NCBI GenBank assembly: GCA_012932295.1
Contig: JAAONU010000001.1
Coordinates: 21,648,461 to 21,712,460 of the forward strand
Source of the DNA: Cyclina sinensis
Taxonomy: Eukaryota > Mollusca > Bivalvia > Venerida > Veneridae
Direction of reading: 5' to 3'
Length of the DNA stretch: 64,000 nucleotides
A program made the position numbers and the translations under genes. Shown one piece after another: positions 47,750 through 57,769 of this stretch; the stretch's first letter is position 1, and each line of letters opens with the position of its first letter. The notes under the pieces are model-generated. The model was not told the DNA's origin and searched no databases. It was given only the letters and a program-made list of their open reading frames with translations.

Positions 47750-48283
47750 TAAATGTAATAATGTGCGTATGCAGTTTGAAGAAAATCCCTCAAAAATAGG
47801 CAAGGTAGAGTTATTGTTCTTGACACTGCACTTCCTACCAATGTTCTATGTCAGTGTATTAAGTTTGAAGAAAATCCATTAAGTGCTTTTTGAGTTATGT
47901 CTCGGACAAAGTTTTTCAAGTAAATCTAAAAAAGGGAAATAACTCTAAAAATAGGCAAGATAGTGTTGTTGTTTTTCCAAATGCACTTTCTACTAATGTG
48001 CTCTGTTAGTGTATAAGTTTGAAGTAAATCCCTCAAGAACTTTTGGAGTAATGCTCTGGACAAAACTTTTTAAGTAAATCTGATAAAGAGGAATAACTCT
48101 AAAAGTAGGCAAGGCGGAGCTATTGTTCTTGCACAATGCACTTCCTCCCAATGTGCTCCTTCAGTGTATGAAGTTTGAAGAAAATCGCTCAAATACTTTT
48201 GAGTTATGCTCAGGACAAAATTGGGACGGACGGACGGACAGAGACCATTTCTAATATCCCCTCCGCCTCTGGCGGGGGGATAA
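47750..48283 (+). repeat. ~150-bp molluscan tandem repeat with terminal hairpin
   Basis: About three and a half units share 'aagtttgaagaaaatccctc', 'gagttatgctc(g)gacaaa', 'aataactctaaaa(a/g)taggcaag' and 'atgcacttcctaccaatgt'. The block ends with GGACGGACGGACGGACAGA and a GC-rich hairpin at 48255-48282 (tatcccctccgcc / ggcggggggata). Minus-strand ORFs starting in this hairpin are artefacts. Confidence 0.9.
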
Positions 48284-49192
48284 ATTAAAAGAAAATGTGT
48301 TATATTGTTCTTTGACAATATATTGACTTGGAATTTCAGTCAATGATATTTTCGAGGTTATTGTTATTGTAAAAAATTACTACTCACTGATAATTTATAT
48401 TGTATAGCTAATTAGTGTGCACAGTAAGCCAAGCTACAAGTAAGCATATTTTCACTTGGTTCAAACCCTTATTGTGTAACGCAATATACCATTCCTGCAC
48501 CGAGTTAAAACGCATCGAGAAAAATGTTCTGTTCAGTTAAAATAATTCGTGTAAAAGTATAGCAAGAATGCTTGAGATTTTAAGTGTCTGGCACAAATCA
48601 AAGTGCTCTTCTTAGTTTGAACCCAAAATAATATTTAAAAGATTAGGTATCTATTTTGAATTTTTTTCTAATTTAAGGATACGCCCTGAACAAGGTGAAG
48701 GTATATTATCTTGAATGCTGAGAGTTGTTCTTTCTAATTTTATGAATTAAAACAATTATATGTATATTAAAAACATGCTTTTAAAAGTTCTTTTTTTACA
48801 TACATTTATAAAATATGGATTGTAATGCTTTTTTGACGAAGGTTCAATACAGTTAAAGGAAAACCTATATTAGAAGGAACCTTCTGAGAAACATTTTGTT
48901 CACTTTTTTATACTTTACGGCTGGTATGTTTATTGCCCCATAAATGGTAATACTTGTCCATTGTAAACAGCTCATATTATGCTTTTTAATTTATTGGCTA
49001 CATTATATCAACAAGTTTAATCACACTGAATGACAATTTTAAGGCAGATCTTGATTTATTACAAACAAAATTAATGTCCAATATCTTTTGTTAAGTAAGA
49101 ACTCGTTAAAAGAATACTATATAAATGTATGTACATCCTGCTATTGAAGTTAAATTTACTTTGCTTGTGAAACTCGATCCTGAATTGCACCG
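48284..49192. other. Unassigned AT-rich DNA
   Basis: No feature recognised. Confidence 0.5.
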
Positions 49193-49590
49193 TATCTCAA
49201 TCATTTATTTGTATTGAAACATGTTAACACCGTATCTCTCATTAACTGTATTGATACATGTTTACACCGTATCTCTATCAGTTATCTATAATGAGACATG
49301 TTTACACAGTATCTTTATCAGTAATCTGTAATGAGACATGTTTACACCGTAACTCTGTCAGTTATCTGTAATGAGACATGTTTACACCGTATCTCTATCA
49401 GTTACCTGTAATGAAACATTTTTACACCGTATCTCTATCAGTTATCTGTAATGAGACATGTTTACACCGTATCTCTATCAGTTATCTGTTTTGAAACATG
49501 TTTACACCGTATCTCTATCAGTTGTCTGTAATGAGACATATTTACACACTATCTCTATCAGTTATCAGTACTAAAACATGGTTCGAGTAA
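49193..49590. repeat. 40-bp minisatellite, about nine units
   Basis: Units read CATGTTTACACCGTATCTCT followed by ATCAGTTATCTGTAATGAGA. The first and last units are the most degenerate. Confidence 0.95.
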
Positions 49591-50419
49591 TTTTAACTGT
49601 ATTGAAACTTGTTTCGAGTAATTTCAAATGTATGTTTAAGACGATGAAATATGCTTATGTACAGACAATAATAATGGTGCGTTAAATAAATCTAGATTAA
49701 AATGTTTCATGTCCCGAATTAGATTAGAAACTCTAGCATATTCTTTAGCTGATAACATTGCTTTAATGTAAAGAGACTTGCATAAAAGAAAGTGATGCAG
49801 ACAACTAAACCAGGTTTGGCTATGAAATCATTTGCCTTTTCTTTAATTAAATTGAGTTTCTGTGATTGAAGTAAATACGTATTTCAAACCAATAAAAAAT
49901 GGGTGCCAAACAATCAAATTTAAATGTTTGCTACAAATGTGCAGTAAAGCTGCGATACACATTTATATATAGTTAACAATAATATTGTACAAGTTTTTAA
50001 TTTAGTGTTCTGAATAACACCATGGTGTTCATCTAATCCGTTCTGCGAATGAAACATTTTATCTTATAATACATTATTTGCAAATGCCGTTTAATCTGAT
50101 TATGATTTTTTCGAAAAGATTTTTCGAAATCTTGTATGTGAAGTCTGTCTCTACACACTACTGTGTCAACCTTCACCTTAAGCACGATCCATTTAAAAAA
50201 TTTTCAGGGATTTTCAATCAAATCCAGAAAAAAATGCCAATTTTAGGCAAATTTCATCTGGTTAAACAGGCTAAATCATTGAGTTTTTTTCGTAGGCTCA
50301 GACTAAATAATGACTCACTTCTGTAAACTTTCATGTATCCACACAGTTTATAATGCAATCATAAAAATATCGTAACATTATTTAATTCTTTTAGAAAAAT
50401 CTGAAACAATGAAACATAT
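49591..50419. other. Unassigned AT-rich DNA
   Basis: No gene recognised. The 82-codon ORF at 50078-50326 has no known motif and no homologue that I can name. Confidence 0.45.
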
Positions 50420-50880
50420 CCTTACGACATTCTAAGAACATCTGCTACATATAAACCGTACAGATATTCATATAAAGATGTTTGAAAAGATAATTAAACA
50501 CCTTTCATTCTTTAGAACATTCTAGGAACGAAGAAACTATTGTCGTCATTAAAAAATATGAGGTGATAAAAGAACTTTTGAATATTCTATAGAACGAAAT
50601 GCAAACTACAAATGATGATATTTTAGGCTCATAAGGTCATAGCATTCTTTAAGAACGTTCTAAGACATTTTTGGTTAAATAATAGGGCATCATGTTTCAG
50701 CTGTAATAAGAAATGATAAATATAAAAATGGTTGAAAAAGAACAGAAATCAGATACATTTATTAGAACGTTCTAAGAACGAAAAACGAAAATACTGCAGT
50801 CACGTTCTAAAATCATAAAATGAAAATGAAAGACCTTAGAACATTCTTAAGAACGAAGAATGAACTAAAATTTGTGTTCT
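50420..50880. repeat. Spaced TTAGAACGTTCTAAGAACG motifs
   Basis: A palindromic core (A)GAACnTTC(T) followed by 'aagaacga' recurs at about 50513, 50651, 50762 and 50850, with partial copies near 50430 and 50590, in otherwise non-repeated DNA. The core resembles two inverted GAA modules of a heat-shock element, though the third module has 3-bp instead of 2-bp spacing. Confidence 0.55.
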
Positions 50881-51682
50881 TCTAGAGTACATTTATAGCA
50901 ATCGTTTACAATGCTAGATATATTTTACCTTTATCTATTTCCATCGAACTGATATTAGCTGCCTTCTTCCAACTGAAGAAGTAAAGTAATCAAATCAATT
51001 TACTATTGATAGCCTCGCTCGAAGTGATTTGTTTTCTATGATAAGTTCGGTGCCAACAATGTCAAGAATTTCGAACATTTTTGGGTCATAATTACAGCAA
51101 CTGTTACACAATAAAAGGATATGAAGGCACATTCAAAATCTGATATCAGATTTCAAATTGTACGACTATGGTCGAACATAAACGTTAAGCCAGACTTTTG
51201 ATAATCTGAAAAATACAGAACACATACATATCATTCAATGTAGATTCATATATTTTTTAAATGTCAATGTCTTTTAACATCGATTGAGATTTGTTTGGAA
51301 GATTACATCTATTCCAACTGATTTGTTTTGATACAGACTTACACTACACTAATGTATATTCATTTATCTCAATACAGGGAGATGGGATAGGAAGGGGTTG
51401 GTATTCTTTAATGCACTAAAATATCAACATGAAGTTAATCGTTTAAAAAAAGGAAGTAACGACTTATAAGATTTTGTTTCTTCTTTAGTTTGAATCGTAA
51501 CTTCTGTGATGGTTTCTAGGCAAATTTCTATTTTTTCATATAAGCAATCAATTTCTTTCCTCGAAGCACTTAACTTGACTGTTTTTAAAGGAAATTAAAT
51601 AAGTGCAGGTAACTGAAGGAATCCGTTGTGGGCAACAATGCAGAGCAAATCAAGTAGATACAGACAGCAGAGATAATTCGGT
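50881..51682. other. Unassigned DNA left of the tyrosine-recombinase element
   Basis: No gene or repeat was recognised. The left inverted terminal repeat starts at 51683. Confidence 0.5.
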
Positions 51683-51865
51683 ACATTTCAAGCGTGTCTT
51701 TAAATGTACATTATTTGGAAGGGAAGATAACTCCGTATGCCTTATCTCCTTTCGTCACCACAGTTCTCTCAAGATGACGTCATAAATTACGTATTCTTCA
51801 GCGCCCTCTTGCAATTTTCTCCAAGCTGAACAGGTCGGTAAAAAATTTGCTCTACAAATTTTTAA
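51683..51865 (+). repeat. Left inverted terminal repeat
   Basis: Begins ACATTTCAAGCGTGTCTTTA and ends at 'gctctacaaatttttaa'. Reverse complement of 57064-57249 with a few mismatches and a small length difference. It contains 'gatgacgtcataaattacgt'. Confidence 0.93.
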
Positions 51866-52219
51866 TGTTTTTATCTTTATACAACTTATTTGAAGTGTTT
51901 GAGCCAATTAATATGTTGTGCATTTGTGATCATGGTGCATATCTTGCCCTCTTATTATTATCATTGTTCTCATGTTTTGCAATGACTTGATTTTCAAACA
52001 AGATGTTTCGAGCACATTTCAGGGCGAGCACGTGGTCTAACACGTTCTGCTTCGTATGCGACACACTTAAACATATCATATATACCTTATTGCATTTCAT
52101 TAATCTTTAATAAATAGGTCTATTATAATAAAATAGGAAACTAGAATCTAATGGATCTAATAAATAGTGATTCGATCGTTTTGCTTATAAAAGTCATTGT
52201 TTTTTCCATAACTGTTCTC

Positions 52220-52981
52220 ATGCCGAGACGTCCATCACACCGAGGTCGAGCTGGACGACCAACACCAAGCTCCCTCCAACACCAGGTTAAGACAAAGCGT
52301 GCCAGGACAAAGCCTGATGTGAATGATATGGGTGTTGACCCCTGTTACCCTCCTCATGGACTTAACATAAATACACAACACACAGAACCGCCGCCGTCGG
52401 TACTCGTTCATCCAACGGAATGTTTGTTACCTACATGCCATACTGAATCTAATGGACTTATGAACCTACAAAACACGATACCAACTCCACCTGTTGGTGT
52501 TCCACCTGCATGTATAGCCCCATCGTGTGAACCTAATGGACTCAACGCAAGTTTGTATCAGTACACAGCCTCTCCTCTGCCGGGAAATGTGGTAGCTTCA
52601 CACGGACTAAATGTAAACACCTCTACACCGACCAGTGTACCTCTTGCTGCTGACGTGAGCACGTCATACTCTGCCCAAGGTGCTATGTATGAGTCATCTC
52701 TAACTTCACAAGGAAATAACGCCTTTCAATCTGTTTGTTTGAAATATGTCCATCCATGTACCTCAAAAACTTTTCTTTTTCATAACAAGGGTTTTTGCAA
52801 TAAACAAAATTGTCAATACCAGCATTTATGCAAGATCTGTATGGGCCCCTATTCATTCTTCTCTTGCAAGTTATCAAATCAAAATAAATTGAATAATTTC
52901 AGGCCAAGGCACTCTGCTTATCCGGGACCGAGATTCTCTCATCCGACACCATCTCTTAGACTTAGGCCAAACTCCCATTAA
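52220..52981 (+). CDS. Gag-like protein of the tyrosine-recombinase element
   Basis: About 253 residues from the ATG at 52220 ('MPRRPSHRGRAGRPTPSS'). The frame is open upstream to 52151, but that extension is hydrophobic and less gag-like. The N-terminus is basic with an AT-hook-like RGRAGRP. The middle is rich in Pro, Thr and Ser, with three to four loosely repeated 'PPxxxV...C...NGL' segments. The C-terminus has a Cys/His cluster: 'GFCNKQNCQYQHLCKIC' followed by 'SC', in the position of the zinc-binding motif of DIRS/Ngaro gag-like proteins. It probably binds the element RNA. The frame ends 10 nt before the RT frame. Confidence 0.72.
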   Translation: MPRRPSHRGRAGRPTPSSLQHQVKTKRARTKPDVNDMGVDPCYPPHGLNINTQHTEPPPSVLVHPTECLLPTCHTESNGLMNLQNTIPTPPVGVPPACIAPSCEPNGLNASLYQYTASPLPGNVVASHGLNVNTSTPTSVPLAADVSTSYSAQGAMYESSLTSQGNNAFQSVCLKYVHPCTSKTFLFHNKGFCNKQNCQYQHLCKICMGPYSFFSCKLSNQNKLNNFRPRHSAYPGPRFSHPTPSLRLRPNSH

Positions 52982-52991
52982 AGCAGATCGT

Positions 52992-53765
52992 TTGGAATAT
53001 TGGTTAGATCTATATGGTTACGATGAACACGAGAAGGCTTTTTTATTATCTGGGTTTAGCATCGGTTTTTCACTCCAATACACGGGCCATCGAAATTTCA
53101 CGTACTCAAAAAATTTAAAATCAGCAAATCTTCATCATGAAATTCTAAAAACCAAATTGGACAAAGAAGTAAATCTAGGTCGTATCATAGACCCATTCGA
53201 TTCACTGCCTTTTTCAAATCTGCGAATAAACCCTGATGCACTCGTTCCTAAAAAGACAGGAGGATGGCGCCTGATTTCAAATTTATCGTACCCATATGGT
53301 GATAGCGTCAACGACTTTATAGACTCAAATTTCTGCTCAGTCAAGTATTCGAAACTTGATAATGTCATCACGATGATACAAATAATAGGAAAGGGCGCTC
53401 TTTTAGGGAAAGTCGATATTCAGTCCGCTTTCAATTTATGTCCTGTTCGCCCGGAAGATTTCCCTTTACTGGGTATTCAATTTGATAATGAATATTGGGT
53501 CCAAAAAATGTTGCCCGTGGGAGCATCAATAAGTTGCGCTATTTTTGAACGATTTTCTACTGCCTTGCAGTGGATAGTTAGTAAATATGCCGAATCTAAT
53601 AACTTAGACCATTATTTGGACGACTTCATTTTTCTAGGTAGGGCTGAAACACCAGGATGTAAAAATGTAATGTCAAGTTTTCATGTTATTTGTGATGACA
53701 TAAATATTCCGCTCAGTGAAGAAAAAACGGAATGTCCTACCACGAATCACATATCTGGGATTTGA
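52992..53765 (+). pseudogene. Reverse transcriptase of the tyrosine-recombinase element
   Basis: Copies element RNA into DNA. Motifs in order: 'LVPKKTGGWRLISNLSYP', 'SVNDFI', 'LLGKVDIQSAF' with the first catalytic Asp, 'LLGIQF', 'LPVGASISCAIFERF', then 'HYLDDF' (53610-53627) with the two catalytic Asp, and 'GRAE' after it. These are DIRS-group signatures (SVND and YLDDF). The frame ends at 53765 because of a single-base shift around 53738-53745. The protein continues in the next frame as 'ITYLGFELDT', the connection to RNase H. Confidence 0.9.
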
Positions 53766-54327
53766 ACTGGATACAGTTGCTATGGAAATACGCATTCCAT
53801 TGGATAAAATCTCTAAAGCTAGACATTGTTTACAGGAAACAATCGCCTCAAAAAATGTGCGGTTAAATGCTTTTCAGTCACTGGTCGGCCTTTTAAATTT
53901 CATTCATGGTGAATGGACTTTCCTTAAGTGGCCAGTTTCTTCGAGTGACGAAGTTTTTAAAGACATGACTTTTCTGGAACTCATACCAATAGTACTGTCA
54001 TTTTATTTATGGGATTTAAAGTTGAAGGGCAAAATGATAATCATACATACAGACAATCTTAGTCTTGTCCAAATTCTCAATAAAAAGTCTTCTCGAAATA
54101 GACGCGTCATGTTTCTGGTTTGTAAATTGGTGTTACGGCTTTTATTTCAAAATATACAAATAAAGGCTGTACATATACCATCAAAACAGAATGAAATCTG
54201 CGATGCCTCGAGTCGTTTGCAAATTTCTAGATTATTTAACCTTTTACCTGCATCTGCTTCAAAAACTCCTCTTTTAATTCCGCAGGACTTTACTCAACTT
54301 TTGGATCCGAAATTATTCGATTGCTAG
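53742..54327 (+). pseudogene. RNase H domain of the tyrosine-recombinase element
   Basis: After the frameshift the reading continues 'YLGFELDT', a helical link with 'LNAFQSLVGLLNF', then the RNase H core: Glu in 'FLELIPIVLS', Asp in 'IIHTDNLS' (His codon at 54046), 'QILNKKSSRNRRVM', 'KAVHIPSKQNEICDASSRL' with the last acidic residue. It would remove the RNA strand of the hybrid. Its frame overlaps the recombinase frame by 7 nt (54321-54327), as is usual in this group. All acidic residues are present, so only the upstream shift breaks the RT-RH protein. Confidence 0.88.
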
Positions 54328-55164
54328 AGGAATCACTGTCAGCAATTACCCGTAGAAGATACCAGTCTGGAATAATTTCCTTTGACAGTTTCAGGAAACT
54401 TCACTCTAAAGAAATTGTTTGGCCACCTTCCTTGCAAGAAATCATTGAATATATAGCGTTTATGTCTATAAATGGGTATGCATACAGAACCGTGAGCAGT
54501 CATATATCAGCTATAAGTTACATAAATAAGCTTAATAATTTAAAAGATGAAACTCAGTTTTTTATTGTCCGAAAACTTATTCAAGGTATGCAGAGAAATC
54601 AATCTCGAAAAGATACCAGGAAACCGATAAGTATCAAATTACTTCACAAAATAGTTGCTAGCCTCCGTTTTGTATGCAAATCCGTGTATGAACAGACCGT
54701 TTTTTCTGTTGTTTTCAGTTAGCATTTTATGCCTTATTACGAGTAAGTGAAACTTCCTTTCCTTATAAGGGAGTTGGGCTTACAGAGAACAAGTTTATAC
54801 TGTTTTTGCCTCATTCAAAAACTGATCAGCTTGGCCAAGGTTGTTTTCTAGAAGTTCCCTTGTCAGCAGAATAGTCCGGTAATTTGAGACTGGATATTGC
54901 AAATAATTTGACAAGACGCCATAAAAGCGACGGGCAGTTTCTTTGTCATATGGATAGCCTCTGACTCCGTATCAGTTTCGATCTATCCTTCAGAAAACAC
55001 TCAGATTTTTAGAAATCCCTGAAACAACCTTCAAAAGCCATTCTTTCAGAATAGGAGGTGTAAGTTTCCTTCATAGTTTCGGTTCTGATGAAAAGCTCAT
55101 ACAAAAATTTGGGCGTTGCAAATTAGCTGCATAAAAAACATACATCAGACCAACATAATAATAA
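54321..55164 (+). pseudogene. Tyrosine recombinase of the retroelement
   Basis: The N-terminal core-binding part is open (54321-54722): 'LSAITRRRYQSGIISFDSF', 'YAYRTVSSHISAISYI', 'RKLIQGMQRNQ'. A one-base loss at about 54718 shifts to 'LAFYALLRVSETSF' with the first catalytic Arg (54740-54742), and 'HSKTDQLGQG' with the conserved Lys. A TAG at 54872 and a further shift follow. 'TFKSHSFRIGG' (His 55039, Arg 55048) is the HxxR box. The usual GRW reads 'GRC'. A TAA at 55132 precedes 'KTYIRP' with the catalytic Tyr codon at 55141. The enzyme would integrate circular element DNA without a target duplication. Confidence 0.88.
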
Positions 55165-55276
55165 GAATTTAATTATATTATCATATAAGAGTGACGTCAT
55201 CAATTTGACAGGGCATGACGTCATAATAAGCTACACGCTTCATGAACATACGTGATTCTTTAATCAATATCTTTAA

Positions 55277-55853
55277 CTTGCATGTGTATTTACAGTATGG
55301 ATTGTAGGATCATCCATAATCAGAGACTTATTCCTTTATGTCTTAGACAAAAACCTTGGCCTGTCTGAAATTGGAGGCGTGGTAGAATGGAATTTTCAGC
55401 CTGGTATGCGTGGGCACCACCTAATAGGCACTATACAAAGTATGTTAGAGAACACAGCTCCGTATATGATGATAATACATTGCGGTGGAAATGACTTGGG
55501 CCAAATTAATTTAGGTTATGCACAATATATCCTTAAATCAGCTATTCAAGAAATTTCTATTTTACTTCCATATACAAGAACTTTTTTCCTCAAATTCTAC
55601 CAAGGCTAAAATACAGAGATGGAATTAATCACATTAAGTTAAATAAAGGCAGCAGAAGGCTTAATACTGCCTTATCTAAACTGTGCATTAGTCTGGGTGG
55701 TGTTACATTCGATACCCACAGATATATGAAGCTCCAGAGTATTTTAGAGACTCTGTACACCTGTCGGAAAAAGGGATGAGCATTATGCATGAGAATATGC
55801 AACAGGCTGTTTATACATTTACTCAAACTGATGCACAGTGCTTTCCTCAGTAA
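55277..55853 (+). pseudogene. SGNH/GDSL-type hydrolase carried by the retroelement
   Basis: SGNH hydrolases are serine esterases or lipases. Block I is 'VWIVGSSII' with the nucleophile Ser (55310-55315). 'QPGMRGHHL' could supply the Gly block. 'MIIHCGGNDLG' is block III (GGND at 55484-55495). After a shift in the T-run near 55585 come 'PQILPRLKYRDG' and 'SKLCISLGGVTFDTH'. After a second shift near 55730, 'YFRDSVHLSEKG' supplies the DxxH block (Asp 55749, His 55758). Stop at 55851. No ATG precedes block I; a TTTACAG splice-acceptor-like tract at 55289-55295 stands just before it. Role in the element is unknown. Confidence 0.83.
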
Positions 55854-55989
55854 ACACTTTAACAGTAATCTTAGATGGCTATTTCACGTGCTAGAGCCGC
55901 CATTAAAAAATTTATGAGACAGCTAGGGTTTTTAACCCTCTCCATTTTTTTGTGGCGGTGCTTAAGCAGTCTTGACTGCCACGCCTTGG

Positions 55990-56625
55990 CATTCTAGCGC
56001 GTCATTGTAATGCAACCACAATGAACATGGCTTGAAGTTCAAAGAATCGTACAAGAAATTTCTAAGTACCGTAGTAATTCAATCAAGCATACGTCCGTTT
56101 TTTCCGATGTATGTGAAATTACGTTCGTTTGTCCGACGTTAGACTAATATGGCGTCCGATTTTGCCCGCTGTCCGATGGTCAAAATTTTAATAACGTCCG
56201 AATATTATTAGTCCGGCGTAGGAATTTTATATTGCGTCCGAGTGTCCGGCGCATGTGTTTGTACGTCCGATGATCCGGCGTATGTGAATAATATGCCCGA
56301 CCGATGCTCCGGCGTGGCTATACTTTATAGTGCGACCGATTGTCCTGTGCACGAATCTCTTATTCGTCCGATCGTCCGGCGACCGCCCGATCATCCGGCG
56401 GGTTTCCATAAGATTTTTGGACATTTGGAAAACGGTAACTGCCATATTGCCCCGGCTTACGCCTCCATTTGGGGATCAGCGCAGTTACATAAATTTCAAA
56501 ATTATTTAAGTAAATATTCGCCATGTACGTTGTGAATTGAATTGTGAATTTAGAAATTTCTTGTACGATTCTTTGAACTTCAACCCATGTACATTGCGGT
56601 TGCATTACAATGACGCGCTAGAATG
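55990..56625. mobile_element. Nested non-autonomous TIR element with CGTCCGAT motif array
   Basis: Terminal inverted repeats of 76 bp (55990-56065 and 56550-56625) begin CATTCTAGCGCGTCATTGTA and end AGAAATTTCTAA, about 94 percent identical. Inside, 56092-56410 holds about ten copies of a near-palindromic core CGTCCGATnnTCCGGCG, separated by AT-rich spacers of irregular length (about 3-25 nt). The remaining part to 56549 is unique. It lies within the retroelement's 3' region. No clear target duplication was seen. No transposase is encoded; a 97-codon ORF across it is discounted. Confidence 0.8.
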
Positions 56626-57063
56626 CAGACAGAAAAACATAGTCAAATTAAGTAATGATTGTCTGATTTTGTATATAAAGAGACACTTTATTAATATAGA
56701 AGGACTTGGAATTTAAATTGACTTTACATGCACTACAGTATACAAGTGTGTAAACAGTCCAGTATATCTAGATCTATTTTATGGTATAATCATGATTACA
56801 CTAGATCTGTTGACTAATTGACAAATTGATAATTTTAGAATACGTGTGGACTGTAATGCCCGTGTCTCTGATTGTCTTTTAACATGTATACTCCTGTAAA
56901 ACAGAAATTACAATACAACTTCCTTTGTCAACCATAACGAAAAATGATGGAACAAGTCACTGCTTGGTCGTTGTCCCATTCGTGCAGATCAATGACTCTG
57001 AAAAATACAGAAACGAGAAAATAAAAGAAAGAAAATACAAAAGAAATGGGTGGAGTGGGTGGG

Positions 57064-57249
57064 TTAAAAATTTGTAGAGCAAATTTTTTACCGACCTGTT
57101 CAGCTTGGAGAAAATCGCATGAGGGCGCTGAAGAATACGTAATTTATGACGTCATCTTGAGAGAACTGTGGTGACGAAAGGAGATAAGGCATACGGAGTT
57201 ATCTTCCCTTCCAAATAATGTTGTACATTTAAAGACACGCTTGAAATGT
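57064..57249 (-). repeat. Right inverted terminal repeat
   Basis: Reverse complement of 51683-51865, running from 'ttaaaaatttgtagagc' to CACGCTTGAAATGT. A 56-bp sequence that recurs at 58485 starts 2 bp beyond it. Confidence 0.93.
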
Positions 57250-57250
57250 T

Positions 57251-57306
57251 TTATTGGGAAAGATCAGAAACTCAACAAGAATTAGAATTATTTTATTGTA
57301 TTCAAT
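57251..57306 (+). repeat. 56-bp direct repeat, first copy, abutting the right ITR
   Basis: Begins TTATTGGGAAAGATCAGAAA and ends 'attgtattcaat'. Identical except for one base (T/G) to 58485-58540, 1.23 kb downstream. Confidence 0.95.
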
Positions 57307-57414
57307 CCAAATTTATATCAACAATTTCACATTGAGTAATTCAAGTTAAATCAATTTAAATAAGGTTGTCAAAGATAATTAAGTTTGGCATTATATTGCT
57401 ATGGCTGACATTAC

Positions 57415-57765
57415 AACCACAACGTACATGGCGAATATTCACTTAAATAATTTTGAAATTTATGTAACTGCGCTGATCCCCAAATGGAGGCGTAAGCCGG
57501 GGCAATATGGCAGTTACCGTTTTCCAAATGTCCAAAAATCTTATGGAAACCCGCCGGATGATCGGGCGGTCGCCGGACGATCGGACGAATAAGAGATTCG
57601 TGCACCGGACAATCGGTCGCACTATAAAGTATAGCCAACGCCGGAGCATCGGTCGGGCATATAATTCACATACGCCGGATCATCGGACGTACAAACACAT
57701 GTGCCGGACACTCGGACGCAATATAAAATTCCTACGCCGGACTAATAATATTCGGACGCTATTTT
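57415..57765 (-). repeat. Inverted partial copy of the CGTCCGAT element
   Basis: Reverse complement of about 56190-56535 at roughly 97 percent identity, including the motif array and the unique part. It ends in a shortened version of the terminal repeat ('ttacaaccacaacgtacatgg'). It lies outside the retroelement, 166 bp beyond the right ITR, so the two copies flank that ITR in opposite orientation. Confidence 0.92.
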
Positions 57766-57769
57766 AGAT

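Larger units (their letters stand above)
51683..57249 (+). mobile_element. Tyrosine-recombinase (DIRS-order) retrotransposon with SGNH hydrolase and inverted ends
   Basis: A 5.6-kb element. In order: left inverted repeat, gag-like ORF with zinc knuckle, reverse transcriptase, RNase H, tyrosine recombinase overlapping the RNase H frame, SGNH hydrolase, a nested TIR element, right inverted repeat. Gene order and the YLDD-type RT are those of DIRS-group retrotransposons, which integrate circular DNA with a recombinase and leave no target duplication; none is visible here. An SGNH hydrolase is known from Ngaro-type members, while inverted terminal repeats are typical of DIRS1-type members. No adenine methyltransferase was seen between RNase H and recombinase. 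Several frameshifts and stops show the copy is dead. Confidence 0.85.

Noticed and set aside
48070..48318. 82-codon minus-strand ORF starting in the GC hairpin
   Set aside because: Lies wholly in the molluscan tandem repeat and is a typical spurious ORF of that repeat.
51603..51785. 60-codon ORF at the left ITR
   Set aside because: It straddles the ITR boundary, so half of it is host DNA and half element terminus.
52683..52877. Minus-strand ORF inside the gag-like gene (also 53135-53371)
   Set aside because: Shadow frames of gag and RT.
56227..57767. Matching 97- and 75-codon ORFs in both CGTCCGAT copies
   Set aside because: Their agreement reflects 97 percent DNA identity of a recent duplication; the sequence is a motif array with no protein-like features.
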